Origin: Rhodobacteraceae bacterium EL53 | GTDB lineage: Bacteria; Pseudomonadota; Alphaproteobacteria; Rhodobacterales; Rhodobacteraceae | DNA: 64,000 nucleotides | Assembly: GCA_900313015.1 (NCBI GenBank) | Contig: OMPR01000015.1 | Coordinates: 124,001 to 188,000 of the forward strand | Direction of reading: 5' to 3' | Part shown: one piece after another, positions 1-9,408 of the stretch | Position numbering within the stretch: position 1 is the first letter of the stretch | Layout of the letters: every line of letters starts with the position of its first letter | Program-made: the position numbers and the translations under genes | Notes under the pieces: model-generated | Database searches by the model: none | What the model saw: only the letters and a program-made list of their open reading frames with translations | What the model was told of the DNA's origin: nothing

Positions 1-1
1 G

Positions 2-1378
2 AACCTGTGGCGTGGGTTTATCGAAGAGCAGGCCGGCGGCACGCTGGAAAACCTGCAGGATATTCTGAACGATCAGGCTGAGTTTGCCAAATTTGCCCGT
101 CAGGTCATTGACGATCTGGGCTATGGCGATCAGTTGGGCGAAGACCCCGACGAGCTGGACGAAGATCAGCAGGACGAAGCCGAAGACGACGCCGAAGAGC
201 AGCCTGATCCCGACAGCACCGGGGATGATCAGCAAGACGATCAGGACGCGGATGCCAATCCTGAGCAATCGCAGGAAGAGCAGCAGGATCAGCAGCAGGC
301 CCAAGTCTCGATGGATGAGATGGCCGATCAGGAGATGGGCGAAGAGACGGAAATGCCCGAGGGTGAGGCCCCGATGGAGCCCCCTGCCCCCGCGCCTGTG
401 TCTGATGCCGATCCTGAGTATGCGGTTTATCTGGGCGAGCATGACGAAGAGATTGCCGCCGAGGATCTGGCGGAACCGGCTGAACTGGAACGCCTGCGCG
501 CCTATCTGGATCAGCAGCTGGAGCCGTTGAAGGGCGCGGTGTCGCGTCTGGCCAACAAATTGCAGCGCCGCTTGCAGGCGCAGCAGAACCGGTCTTGGGA
601 ATTCGATCAGGAAGAAGGTATCCTGGATGCCGGGCGTCTGGCGCGGGTTGTTGCCAACCCAACCACTCCACTGAGTTTCAAGATCGAGCGCGACACGGAA
701 TTCCGCGACACCGTGGTGACGCTGCTGCTGGATAACTCTGGCTCGATGCGGGGGCGTCCGATTTCGATTGCGGCGATCTGTGCCGATGTTCTGGCGCGCA
801 CGCTCGAGCGGTGCAACGTCAAGGTCGAGATCCTGGGCTTTACCACCCGAGCGTGGAAAGGCGGACAGGCGCGTGAGGCATGGCTGAACGATGGCCGTCC
901 ACAAACGCCGGGCCGCCTGAACGATCTGCGCCACATCATCTATAAGCGCGCCGATGCGCCATGGCGTCGGGTACGACCCAATCTGGGCCTGATGATGAAA
1001 GAGGGCCTGTTGAAGGAAAACATCGACGGTGAGGCGCTGGAATGGGCGCACCGCCGGATGATTGCGCGTCAGGAACAGCGGAAGATCCTGATGGTGATTT
1101 CGGATGGCGCGCCGGTCGATGACTCCACCCTGTCGGTGAACCCGGCCAACTATCTGGAAAAGCACCTGCGTGATGTGATCGCCATGGTCGAAAAGCGCAA
1201 ACAGGTAGAGCTGTTGGCGATTGGGATCGGCCACGACGTGACCCGCTATTATGACCGCGCGGTGACGATCACCGATGTGGAACAGCTGGCTGGTGCGATG
1301 ACCGAGCAGTTGGCGGCTTTGTTCGACAGTGACCCGCGCGCCCGTGCCCGCGTAATGGGGATGCGCAACGTCGGCTGA
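2..1378 (+). CDS. cobT: Cobaltochelatase subunit CobT (5' end outside window)
   Basis: The open frame enters from the left edge with no start codon, so only the C-terminal 458 residues or so are seen. CobT works with CobS as the AAA+/VWA motor that drives CobN to insert cobalt into the corrin ring in aerobic cobalamin synthesis. The visible part shows the long, very acidic linker typical of CobT (rich in Asp, Glu and Gln, about residues 45-150 of the visible part). A von Willebrand A domain follows, with the MIDAS motif DNSGS near position 736 and a second conserved block around MVISDGAP. The stop is followed directly by a strong terminator, so this is the last gene of its transcript. The call is firm by domain order. 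cobS is expected upstream but is outside the window. Confidence 0.93.
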   Translation, partial: NLWRGFIEEQAGGTLENLQDILNDQAEFAKFARQVIDDLGYGDQLGEDPDELDEDQQDEAEDDAEEQPDPDSTGDDQQDDQDADANPEQSQEEQQDQQQAQVSMDEMADQEMGEETEMPEGEAPMEPPAPAPVSDADPEYAVYLGEHDEEIAAEDLAEPAELERLRAYLDQQLEPLKGAVSRLANKLQRRLQAQQNRSWEFDQEEGILDAGRLARVVANPTTPLSFKIERDTEFRDTVVTLLLDNSGSMRGRPISIAAICADVLARTLERCNVKVEILGFTTRAWKGGQAREAWLNDGRPQTPGRLNDLRHIIYKRADAPWRRVRPNLGLMMKEGLLKENIDGEALEWAHRRMIARQEQRKILMVISDGAPVDDSTLSVNPANYLEKHLRDVIAMVEKRKQVELLAIGIGHDVTRYYDRAVTITDVEQLAGAMTEQLAALFDSDPRARARVMGMRNVG

Positions 1379-1404
1379 TCTGTGGATCTGTATTGAGATT
1401 TAGA

Positions 1405-1435
1405 AACGGCTCGCATGGTTGCGGGCCGTTTTTTT
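1405..1435 (+). terminator. Rho-independent terminator of cobT
   Basis: An 11-bp stem (AACGGCTCGCA with TGCGGGCCGTT, one G-T pair), a TGGT loop and a run of seven T lie 27 bp after the cobT stop. Confidence 0.9.
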
Positions 1436-1537
1436 GTGGTCCCTGCTTTTGGGGTGGCGTGATTATCCGGCTGGACATTTGCCAGCCTGCCGCCCACTTT
1501 TCGCCCAACACATCGCATTGCAAAAGACGAGGCCCCC

Positions 1538-3328
1538 ATGTTCCAGACATTTGAAGTGACCGCACGCCCGGAACAGGGGCCCCCTCGGTTAGAGGCATTG
1601 CGCGGTGAGTTGATGGCTGAGGGCTTGGACGGGTTCTTGATCCCGCGCGCGGATGCGCATCAGGGGGAGTATGTCGCGGCGCATGATGAGCGGCTGAGCT
1701 GGTTGACCGGTTTTACCGGGTCTGCCGGGTTTTGTGTGGCGCTGCGGGATATCGCGGGTGTGTTCATCGATGGGCGGTATCGCACACAGGTCAAGGATCA
1801 GGTCGCGGATGTGTACACGCCGGTGCCTTGGCCGGATGTGACGCTGACCGCATGGTTGAAAAGCCAGCTGCCACAGGGGGGCCGCGTGGGCTTTGACCCG
1901 TGGCTGCACAGCGCGGGGCAGATCAAGGCGGCGCGGGCAGATCTGGACGGAACCGGGATTGAGCTGGTGGACTGCGCCAATCTGGTGGATCGGATTTGGG
2001 CGGATCAACCTGCCCCCCCGATGGAACCGGCCAAGGCGCATCCGCTTGAATTCGCGGGGGAAAGTGCCGCTGAAAAATGCACCCGCTTGGGTCGGGATCT
2101 GCGCAAGGCGGGGCATGCTGCTGCCGTGATCACCCTGCCGGATTCGATCATGTGGCTGTTGAACATTCGCGGTGCAGATATTCCGCGCAATCCCGTGGCG
2201 CATGGGTTTGCGATCCTGCATGCGGATGGGCAGGTTGATTTGTTTATGGCCCCTTCGAAACTAGAGGGGTTGGGCGATCATTTGGGCGCAGGTGTGCGTG
2301 TGCATGCGCCAGATCAGTTTTTGGGCGCGGTTGAGGCGCTTGAGGGCAGTGTACGCGTTGATATGGGCACGGTGCCAGACATCGTCGCAACCAAGCTGAG
2401 CGGGCAAATTAACGACGCAGGCGATCCCTGTGCCCTGCCCAAAGCGCGCAAGAACGCCGCCGAGATTGCAGGCTCAGCCGAGGCGCATCTGCGCGATGGG
2501 GCGGCGCTGGTCGAGGTACTGGCGTGGCTGGATCAACAGCCCCCCAGCAGCATCAGTGAGACACAGGTCGTGTCGCATCTGGAGGCCTGTCGTCGGGTCG
2601 ATAATGCGCTGCAGGACATCAGCTTTGAGACCATTGCCGGGACCGGGCCCAATGGCGCAATCATGCATTACCGCGTGACCGAGGAAACCGACAGCACCTT
2701 GCAGGATGGGCATTTGTTGGTGCTGGACAGTGGCGGCCAATATCTGGACGGCACAACAGATGTGACGCGCACAGTGGCCATTGGCACCGTCGGAGAGGCG
2801 GAAAAGCGGGCCTTTACCCGCGTTCTGAAAGGTATGATTTCCCTGTCAATGCTGCAGTGGCCCGTCGGGCTGGCAGGGCGGGATATCGAATGCATCGCGC
2901 GTGCGCCGCTGTGGGCTGCGGGGCAGGATTTCAACCACGGGGTTGGCCATGGTGTGGGTGCCTATCTGAGCGTACACGAGGGGCCGCAACGGTTGGCGCG
3001 CACCAGTCATGTGCCGATAGAGCCGGGCATGATTTTGTCAAACGAACCGGGGTATTACCGTGAAGGGGCGTTTGGGATTCGCATCGAAAACCTTGTTGTG
3101 GCGCAAGAGGCCCCGGCCTTGGCCGAAGCAGACCCGGAACGCGCCATGCTGAACTGGAAAACACTGACCTTTGCACCCATTGACCGCCGGCTCATCGTCG
3201 TAGATACATTGACGCTCTCGGAGCGCAGCTGGCTGAATGACTATCATCGTCAGGTTGCGGAACACATCGGACCACGGGTCGGCAGCGCCACACGCATGTG
3301 GTTGGATGCCGCAACTGCTCCGATTTGA
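1538..3328 (+). CDS. Aminopeptidase P family metallopeptidase (M24B)
   Basis: A 596-residue cytosolic Xaa-Pro aminopeptidase of the long, three-domain type: two creatinase-like N-terminal domains (about residues 10-300) and a pita-bread catalytic domain (about 310-530). It removes N-terminal residues that precede proline. Metal-ligand motifs can be read: LDSGGQYLDGTTDVTRT (two Asp), GVGHGVGAYLSVHEGP (His), an NEPGYY Glu and RIEN (Glu). About 600 residues fits the eukaryote-like long form rather than the roughly 440-residue E. coli PepP. No signal peptide is visible. It lies between the cobT terminator and a small DUF427 gene on the same strand. Confidence 0.92.
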   Translation: MFQTFEVTARPEQGPPRLEALRGELMAEGLDGFLIPRADAHQGEYVAAHDERLSWLTGFTGSAGFCVALRDIAGVFIDGRYRTQVKDQVADVYTPVPWPDVTLTAWLKSQLPQGGRVGFDPWLHSAGQIKAARADLDGTGIELVDCANLVDRIWADQPAPPMEPAKAHPLEFAGESAAEKCTRLGRDLRKAGHAAAVITLPDSIMWLLNIRGADIPRNPVAHGFAILHADGQVDLFMAPSKLEGLGDHLGAGVRVHAPDQFLGAVEALEGSVRVDMGTVPDIVATKLSGQINDAGDPCALPKARKNAAEIAGSAEAHLRDGAALVEVLAWLDQQPPSSISETQVVSHLEACRRVDNALQDISFETIAGTGPNGAIMHYRVTEETDSTLQDGHLLVLDSGGQYLDGTTDVTRTVAIGTVGEAEKRAFTRVLKGMISLSMLQWPVGLAGRDIECIARAPLWAAGQDFNHGVGHGVGAYLSVHEGPQRLARTSHVPIEPGMILSNEPGYYREGAFGIRIENLVVAQEAPALAEADPERAMLNWKTLTFAPIDRRLIVVDTLTLSERSWLNDYHRQVAEHIGPRVGSATRMWLDAATAPI

Positions 3329-3392
3329 CACCGGGTTGTTACATGACGGGGCGACAAGACAGCCCACGCGAATTGTTGGGGAAGGAATCTAA

Positions 3393-3737
3393 ATGACTGA
3401 TCACATCAAGATCTACAAAGCAGATGGCAAATGGGCTGTTCGTTCAGGCGGCGCAATTTTGGGCGAAAGCTCGAACGCGCTGGAACTGCATGAAGGCGAT
3501 CTTGAACCGGTGGTATATTTCCCGCGCGCTGACATCGCGATGGCCTTTTTGGATCAGTCCGACAAGACCAGCCATTGTCGACACAAGGGCGATGCCACCT
3601 ATTTTTCAATCGTTAACATGTCGTCCGTCACCAAAGACGCGGTATGGAGCTATGAAAACCCGATTGACGCTGTGGCTGAAATCAAGGGTTACCTTGCCTT
3701 TGTCACGGGTGACACGGTCAAGGTTGAGCGTCTGTAA
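3393..3737 (+). CDS. DUF427 domain protein
   Basis: A 114-residue protein beginning MTDHIKIYKADGKWAVRSGG. The pattern of a conserved VYFPR block, a CRHKGDATYF block and a late AVWSYENP block is that of the DUF427 family, small soluble proteins of unknown function common in Alphaproteobacteria and Actinobacteria. The start is backed by a GGAAGGA ribosome binding site 5 bp upstream of the ATG. It is followed by a bidirectional terminator shared with the convergent CLC gene. No catalytic role is assigned. Confidence 0.85.
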   Translation: MTDHIKIYKADGKWAVRSGGAILGESSNALELHEGDLEPVVYFPRADIAMAFLDQSDKTSHCRHKGDATYFSIVNMSSVTKDAVWSYENPIDAVAEIKGYLAFVTGDTVKVERL

Positions 3738-3764
3738 GTCACGCCCACATTATTGAGACGTTGC

Positions 3765-3792
3765 AAAAGGCCCCGATGGGGCCTTTTCTTTT
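3765..3792. terminator. Bidirectional terminator between DUF427 gene and CLC gene
   Basis: A perfect 10-bp stem (AAAAGGCCCC / GGGGCCTTTT) with a GAT loop lies between two convergent genes. T-rich tracts on both sides let it serve both strands. Confidence 0.85.
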
Positions 3793-3814
3793 GGCACTCA
3801 GACATAGCGGGGGG

Positions 3815-5503
3815 TTACGAGTGCTCTTCGGCGGCGGTCGCGGCGAGGGCGCGGTTATAGGCCTTGAGCGCGTCAATGTGATAGAGCACCCCCACAACCC
3901 GTTTGATCGCCCCCTCTTCGTCATGAACCACCACAGGAATGTAGGGAATATCGGCGCGGTCGAAATAGGGCATCGCCGCTTCGAGCGTGGAATTGGCTTC
4001 GACGCAGAGACCCTGATCAATGAGGCTTTCGCAATCCTGCAACGAGGCGCACCGGGGGTCTTTTAGATCCCGCATCACGGATGAGGCGCGCAACATCGCC
4101 AAGAGATAGGCCTGTGGGCCCGCGGCCAGATGGATGCCCCGGCGTTCGAGCTGTGTCAGGAAGAACGAGCGATCCACCAGACGTGAGGCAAGCGCGGTGG
4201 ACATGGACACCGACACCATGACCGCAAGCCCGATTTGCCAATCGCCGGTCAGTTCAAACACGATCAGCGTGGTTGAAATTGGTGCGCCCAGCACGGCGGC
4301 GGCCACGGCCCCCATTCCGGCGTAGGCGTAGAGCGCATGGGTGCCGGACACATCCGGCAGGACGCTGGTGGCAATCAGACCGAAGGCCAGCCCGGACAGT
4401 GCTCCAACCATCAAGGCAGGCGAGAACACCCCGCCCCCCATGCGCCCGCCAAAGGTGATGGCGACGGCGATGGTTTTGAGAACGGCAAAGACGATAGCGT
4501 TGTGCAGGGCGATCTCGCCACTCAGCGCAAGCGCCGTGGTTTCATAGCCGACCCCGATGATGTGGGGAAACCAGATAGCGACGGCGCCCAGCATGACCCC
4601 GGAGATCGCAGGGCGCAGCCAGCGGGGTAGCGAAAAGCGATCCATAAAGTGGTTGCCTATGTCCTCGGCCCAGAAGATGGAGCGCATCAGCACGACGGCA
4701 ATGACACCGCAGACAAGACCCAGCATCAGGAATGCAGGCAATTCGACGTAGAATTGCAGTGATCCCGGCGTGTCCAGCGAGAATTCGGCAACATCCCCGT
4801 GGTGCAGGCGGTTGATGACCGTTCCGGCCACGGCAGCGATCACGATCGGGGCAAAGGCGTGCACGGCAAAGTGGCGCAATACCACCTCGAGCGCGAAGAG
4901 CGCGCCCGCGATTGGGGCATTGAAGCTGGCGGAGACGGCGGCCGCGACGGCACACCCCAACAGATCGCGCCCGGTGATGCCATCGGCATGAATGCGATTG
5001 CTGACCCATGTGGACACCACACCGGCCAGATGCACAACCGGACCTTCGCGGCCCGACGAGCCGCCAGAGCTGAGCGTGATCAGCGAGGCAAACATCGACG
5101 CGATCCCGGCTTTGACCTCGACCCGGCCATCGTTCAGCGCCGCGCCTTCGATCACGTCAGCCGGGGCCCGGACGCGTGCGTCATCGGTGAAGTTGTGCAA
5201 GATCACCCCGACCAGCAGACCGCCCAGCGTGGGAATGATCAGGATCCAATACCACGGCAGCTGTTCAGCGAAACTGTGGATGAACTGAACGTCTTCGGTG
5301 CCATAGAGCGTGGATTGCAGCGCGTTGATGCCCATCCGAAAGAACAGCGCGGCAAAGCCCGCAGCAACGCCAATCAGCAACGCGATGAACCAGAATTGGA
5401 TCTGGCTGGGGCCGCGATGACGCAAAATGCGCCAGCCGTCCTTGCACGCCGCAATGGCTTGGCCAAGTTGTTGGGACAGGACGGAACGTGTTGATTGGGT
5501 CAT
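3815..5503 (-). CDS. CLC-family chloride channel/transporter with C-terminal CBS domains
   Basis: An inner-membrane CLC protein of 562 residues with about ten hydrophobic segments and a C-terminal pair of CBS-like domains (about the last 120 residues). The gating-glutamate motif GREGP is present. The first selectivity motif, GSGIPE in ClcA, is replaced by RAPADVIEGA, so the chloride-coordinating serine is missing, as in a sub-branch of bacterial CLCs. Ion selectivity is therefore uncertain. I chose the ATG at 5503; a TTG 15 codons upstream is possible, and neither has a strong ribosome binding site. It is convergent with the DUF427 gene and runs in the same direction as recN upstream. Confidence 0.88.
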   Translation of the reverse strand: MTQSTRSVLSQQLGQAIAACKDGWRILRHRGPSQIQFWFIALLIGVAAGFAALFFRMGINALQSTLYGTEDVQFIHSFAEQLPWYWILIIPTLGGLLVGVILHNFTDDARVRAPADVIEGAALNDGRVEVKAGIASMFASLITLSSGGSSGREGPVVHLAGVVSTWVSNRIHADGITGRDLLGCAVAAAVSASFNAPIAGALFALEVVLRHFAVHAFAPIVIAAVAGTVINRLHHGDVAEFSLDTPGSLQFYVELPAFLMLGLVCGVIAVVLMRSIFWAEDIGNHFMDRFSLPRWLRPAISGVMLGAVAIWFPHIIGVGYETTALALSGEIALHNAIVFAVLKTIAVAITFGGRMGGGVFSPALMVGALSGLAFGLIATSVLPDVSGTHALYAYAGMGAVAAAVLGAPISTTLIVFELTGDWQIGLAVMVSVSMSTALASRLVDRSFFLTQLERRGIHLAAGPQAYLLAMLRASSVMRDLKDPRCASLQDCESLIDQGLCVEANSTLEAAMPYFDRADIPYIPVVVHDEEGAIKRVVGVLYHIDALKAYNRALAATAAEEHS

Positions 5504-5613
5504 TTCGAGCTCGAAGTCGCTTAATCCTGTGTAAGCGAGGCCATGCAAACAAAAAAGCGGGTTTCTGGAAAAGAACGTGTACTCACTAAAAAGTGCGCTG
5601 TTTGGGCCGAAAT

Positions 5614-7263
5614 TTACGCCTTGAGCAGCGACCGGGCGGCGGCGCGGGCCTCTTTCGTGATGGTATCGCCTGCAACCATGCGCGCGATTTCATCGACACG
5701 TTCGGTTTTGGACAAGGGCACCACCGTCGACAGGGTCATGCCGTCTTCGACCTGTTTTTGAACCCGCCAGTGGTGCGCGCCTTGGGCGGCAACCTGCGGC
5801 GAGTGGGTCACGACCAGCACCTGCCCGCCATCCGCCAGCGCGGCCAGTCTGCGGCCAACCGCATCCGCCGTCGCGCCCCCGACCCCACGGTCGATTTCGT
5901 CAAAGATCATGGTGTGATCGCTGTCGTCCCCGGTCAAACAGACCTTGAGCGCCAAGAGAAAGCGGCTGAGTTCCCCCCCAGAAGCGATTTTGTTCAACGG
6001 CCCCGCCGGAGCGCCGGGGTTGGTGGCAACGGTAAAGGCCACAACATCGCGCCCTTCGGGACCAGCGTCACCAGGGGTGATCTGCGTTTCAAACACAGCG
6101 CGTTCCATTTTTAATGGGGCAAGTTCAGCCATCACGGCCTGATCCAACTGGCCAGCGGATTGGTACCGGGTGTCAGTCAGGCGTTGGGCGCAGGTGTCAT
6201 AGTGGGCTTCGGCAGCCGATAGGGCCGCCATTTGATCGGCCAAATTCACATCGCCTGCATCCAAGGCGTTCAGTTTGACGCGCAACCCTTCGGCAAAGCC
6301 GCCCAATTCATCAGCAAGCACATCGTATTTGCGGGCCAAGGCGCGAATGGCAAACAGGCGTTCTTCGACCATCTCAAGTTCGGCTGGGTTAAACTCTAAC
6401 GCGTTCAGGCAGTGTTCAACGCCGCCTTGGGCTTCGCCCAGTTCTAGCATCGCTCGTCCAAGCGCCATAATTGGTGCTTCGAGCTGGCCAGCCGCCTCGG
6501 CAGAGACGCCTTCGAGCCAGCGCAGCGCATCGCCCATAGCACCTTCGGCCCCGTCCCCACCCAGCAGGTGAAAGGCGCGGACCACATCATCGCGGATCTT
6601 TTCAGCGCCCTGCATCGTGCGACGGCGCATATCCAATTCTTCGTCTTCGCCGGGCTGCGGGTCGAGTTGATCCAACTCGGCCACGGCGTGGCGCAGGAAT
6701 TCTTCTTCGGCGCGCACCGCATCAAGGGCGGCTTTGGTCTGGTCTACCGTTTTGCGGGCTTTGCCCATGGCAACCCACGCCTGACGCACCTCGGCCAACT
6801 GCCCCTCGACGGACGCAAATTCATCCAGCATGGCGCGGTGGCCACGGGGGTTTAGCAAACCGCGATCATCGTGTTGGCCGTGCAGTTCAATCAAGGTTTC
6901 GGACAGGGCACGCAGCACTTCGCCGGAACAGCGTCGATCATTCACCCATGCGGTTTTGCGGCCCTCGGCAGTGTTGACACGCCGCAGGATCAATTCCTCG
7001 CCACCGGGCAAACCAGCCTCGGACAGGATGTCGTGGGCGGGATGGCCGTCGGGCAAGTCAAATTCGGCGACGACTTCACCCTGGGCAGCGCCGGTTCGAA
7101 CCAGTTCGGCCCGGCCCCGCCAGCCCAGAACAAACCCCAGACTGTCGAGCAAAATGGATTTGCCTGCGCCCGTTTCGCCTGTCAGCACGTTCAGACCCGG
7201 CTGGAAGGTGAGTTCCAGCCGATCAATGATGAGCATGTCGCGAATATCAAGTGCACGCAGCAT
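5614..7263 (-). CDS. recN: DNA repair protein RecN
   Basis: An SMC-like ATPase of 549 residues acting in double-strand break repair and recombination. Read in the sequence: Walker A GETGAGKSILL near the N-terminus, a coiled-coil-forming middle (about 150-350), the ABC signature ASGGELSRF and Walker B MIFDEIDRGVGG, ending in ARSLLKA. The ATG at 7263 is preferred over a TTG four codons upstream because RecN proteins begin with MLxxLxIRDxxII. It follows bamD on the same strand with a 36-bp gap, a conserved pairing at the end of alphaproteobacterial dcw clusters. Confidence 0.95.
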   Translation of the reverse strand: MLRALDIRDMLIIDRLELTFQPGLNVLTGETGAGKSILLDSLGFVLGWRGRAELVRTGAAQGEVVAEFDLPDGHPAHDILSEAGLPGGEELILRRVNTAEGRKTAWVNDRRCSGEVLRALSETLIELHGQHDDRGLLNPRGHRAMLDEFASVEGQLAEVRQAWVAMGKARKTVDQTKAALDAVRAEEEFLRHAVAELDQLDPQPGEDEELDMRRRTMQGAEKIRDDVVRAFHLLGGDGAEGAMGDALRWLEGVSAEAAGQLEAPIMALGRAMLELGEAQGGVEHCLNALEFNPAELEMVEERLFAIRALARKYDVLADELGGFAEGLRVKLNALDAGDVNLADQMAALSAAEAHYDTCAQRLTDTRYQSAGQLDQAVMAELAPLKMERAVFETQITPGDAGPEGRDVVAFTVATNPGAPAGPLNKIASGGELSRFLLALKVCLTGDDSDHTMIFDEIDRGVGGATADAVGRRLAALADGGQVLVVTHSPQVAAQGAHHWRVQKQVEDGMTLSTVVPLSKTERVDEIARMVAGDTITKEARAAARSLLKA

Positions 7264-7299
7264 GGAATGCCTCAAGCCTTTCGGGGGACACCCGGCGCC

Positions 7300-8154
7300 T
7301 TACAGCCACTGGCCTTTGACCGACTGACGATAAATCTGGCTGAGCCAATTGTTACCGCGGTCTCTCATTTTCAGACCCTGCGCTGTCAGCAGTTTGTAGG
7401 CATCCCCGTACCATTCCGAAGACTGGTAGTTGTAGCCAAGAATAGCGCCGGCGGTCTGCGCCTCGTTCACCAAGCCCAGAGACAGGTACCCTTCGACCAA
7501 GCGATACAGCGCTTCGGGCGTGTGCGAGGTGGTTTGGAAATCTTCGACAACCACACGGAACCGGTTGATGGCGGCGGTATAGTGCTGCTTGCGCAGATAA
7601 TAACGGCCGATTTCCATTTCCTTGCCTGCCAGATGGTCAAAGGCGAGGTCAAATTTCAGGATCGCGGATGTCGCATATTCGCTGTCGGGATAGACCTCGA
7701 TCACGGTGCGCAGGGATTGCAGCGCCTGAAAGGTCAGACCCTGATCGCGGCCGACTTCGTCAATCTGGTCATAATAGCTGAGCGCCAGCAGATACTGCGC
7801 ATAAGCGGCATCTTCGTCAGCGGGATAGAAATCGATAAAGCGCTGCGCGGCGGCGCGACTTTCGGGATAGTCCTTGCCGCTGTGGCTGGCAAAGGCCTGC
7901 ATGATCAGTGCCCGCTTGGCCCAATTGGAATAGGGATACAGGCGCTCGATCTCGGAGAAATAGTATACGGCATCTTTGGTCCGTGTCTGCGACAGTTCAA
8001 ATTCGCCACGCTCAAAGATTTGCTCAGCTGTGAACCCTTCGAGGTTCTGGCTTCGATCTGCGCTGCCTCTGAATCCGCCACCGTCACAAGCCGCGAGAAA
8101 TGCGGAAAGAGTGATTGCGCAAACCAGTTTGACGCCTGCCCTGCTGCTGATCAT
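7300..8154 (-). CDS. bamD: Outer-membrane assembly lipoprotein BamD
   Basis: An outer-membrane lipoprotein of the BAM complex that folds beta-barrel proteins. It has 284 residues. The N-terminus is a lipoprotein signal with lipobox LAAC (Cys at residue 23), followed by a short linker and TPR-like helical repeats (for example AVYYFSEIERLYPYSNWA and AAAQRFIDFYPADEDAAYA), the hallmark of BamD/ComL. It lies between lpxC and recN on the same strand, which is its usual alphaproteobacterial position. Confidence 0.94.
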   Translation of the reverse strand: MISSRAGVKLVCAITLSAFLAACDGGGFRGSADRSQNLEGFTAEQIFERGEFELSQTRTKDAVYYFSEIERLYPYSNWAKRALIMQAFASHSGKDYPESRAAAQRFIDFYPADEDAAYAQYLLALSYYDQIDEVGRDQGLTFQALQSLRTVIEVYPDSEYATSAILKFDLAFDHLAGKEMEIGRYYLRKQHYTAAINRFRVVVEDFQTTSHTPEALYRLVEGYLSLGLVNEAQTAGAILGYNYQSSEWYGDAYKLLTAQGLKMRDRGNNWLSQIYRQSVKGQWL

Positions 8155-8275
8155 ACGCCCATCCTTGTCGTCTTACCTTTTGGGGGACATTGCCCCCGGA
8201 TTGGGCTTTGGTCTAGCACATTAATTTCTGCTGCAAAACGCCTTAAAAGCCGCTGCGGTCATTAAGGCGCAAGGA

Positions 8276-9196
8276 TCAGGCTACGTGAGGGATTTCGGCC
8301 CAGACCAAACCTTGGCCCGGCATCCGTGCGGCCATGTCTGGGGTACATTCCACAGGGCGCACCGCGCCGGGTGTTTCAAACAGAGCGCGCAGCAAAGTGT
8401 TGGTCAGGGAATGTCCGGCCCGTTCGCCGACATAACGCCCCAACAAGGGACCCCCGGCCAGTGCCAAATCGCCCAATGCATCCAACATCTTATGGCGAAC
8501 CGCCTCGTCCGAGTGACGCAGGCCACCGGGGCTGAGGACCTCTCCGTCGTCGACGACAACAGCGTTTTCAAAGGTTCCGCCAAGCGCAAGACCCTGGGCG
8601 CGCATCGCGTCCACATCCGACAAATTACAGAACGTGCGACTGTCGCTGAGTTCACGTGCGAAGCTGCCGTTGCGCATATCAAGACGCTTGGCCTGTGTGC
8701 CGATAGCTGCATCGGTAAAGGAGATGTGAAATTCGATCTCGAACTGATCCGCAGGCAACAGGGTTGCACGTGCGCCGTCTTTTTCAACGGTGACGGGCTT
8801 TAGCACCTGATAGGCCAGAATCGGAGCCGCCTGAGTGCGCACGCCGTGTTTCATGATTCCGCGCAAGAACGGAACCGAGGAGCCGTCCATAATCGGCACT
8901 TCGGGGCCGCTGATTTCGATCAATGCGTTGTGAACGCCGCATCCTGCAAGGGCTGCCATGATGTGTTCAACGGTCGAAACCGAAACACCTGAGTCATTCA
9001 CCAGTCGGGTGCACAGAGGCGAGCGTTCTACCAAATGGTAGAGCGCCGGGATCATTGCGCCGCGTCCATCGATGTCTGTTCGTTTGAACCAGATTCCGTG
9101 ACCTGCCGAAGCGGGACGCAAAATCATTTTCACAGGGCGGCCGCTGTGCAGACCAACCCCAACGAAGGTAACCGATGTTTTGAGCGTATTTTGCAA
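8276..9196 (-). CDS. lpxC: UDP-3-O-acyl-N-acetylglucosamine deacetylase LpxC (TTG start)
   Basis: A zinc amidase that commits UDP-acylGlcNAc to lipid A synthesis. Zinc-ligand motifs are visible: VEHIMAALAGCGVHNALIE (His), and HKMLDALGDLAL (His and Asp). The reading frame is open upstream to 9301, but no good start lies there. A TTG at 9196 is preceded by GAGG at 6-bp spacing and gives MQNTLKTSVTFVGVGLHSG and 306 residues, which matches the family's usual start and length. It lies downstream of ftsZ, behind a terminator, so it probably has its own promoter between 9197 and 9359. Confidence 0.94.
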   Translation of the reverse strand: MQNTLKTSVTFVGVGLHSGRPVKMILRPASAGHGIWFKRTDIDGRGAMIPALYHLVERSPLCTRLVNDSGVSVSTVEHIMAALAGCGVHNALIEISGPEVPIMDGSSVPFLRGIMKHGVRTQAAPILAYQVLKPVTVEKDGARATLLPADQFEIEFHISFTDAAIGTQAKRLDMRNGSFARELSDSRTFCNLSDVDAMRAQGLALGGTFENAVVVDDGEVLSPGGLRHSDEAVRHKMLDALGDLALAGGPLLGRYVGERAGHSLTNTLLRALFETPGAVRPVECTPDMAARMPGQGLVWAEIPHVA

Positions 9197-9359
9197 TGGG
9201 TGCCTCGTGAGACAATTTTCGACCTCTGTGAGCCGCGTTGATACTGAGTTAAGGGGTCGGTTCGTTACGCTCAACTCAATCTTTGTAACGGAATGAAACA
9301 TGAATGAAACAACTCGGCAAAACTTCGCTCAGGAATTAATAACACACTGTAATACAAAC

Positions 9360-9384
9360 GAAAAAGGCCACCCGAAGGTGGCCC
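9360..9384 (-). terminator. Terminator downstream of ftsZ
   Basis: A 7-bp G+C stem (GGCCACC / GGTGGCC, 9366-9383) with a 4-nt loop has five T on the minus strand, 25 bp after the ftsZ stop. A T tract on the plus side makes it potentially bidirectional. Confidence 0.8.
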
Positions 9385-9408
9385 TTTTATTCAATAATGT
9401 GACCGCTA

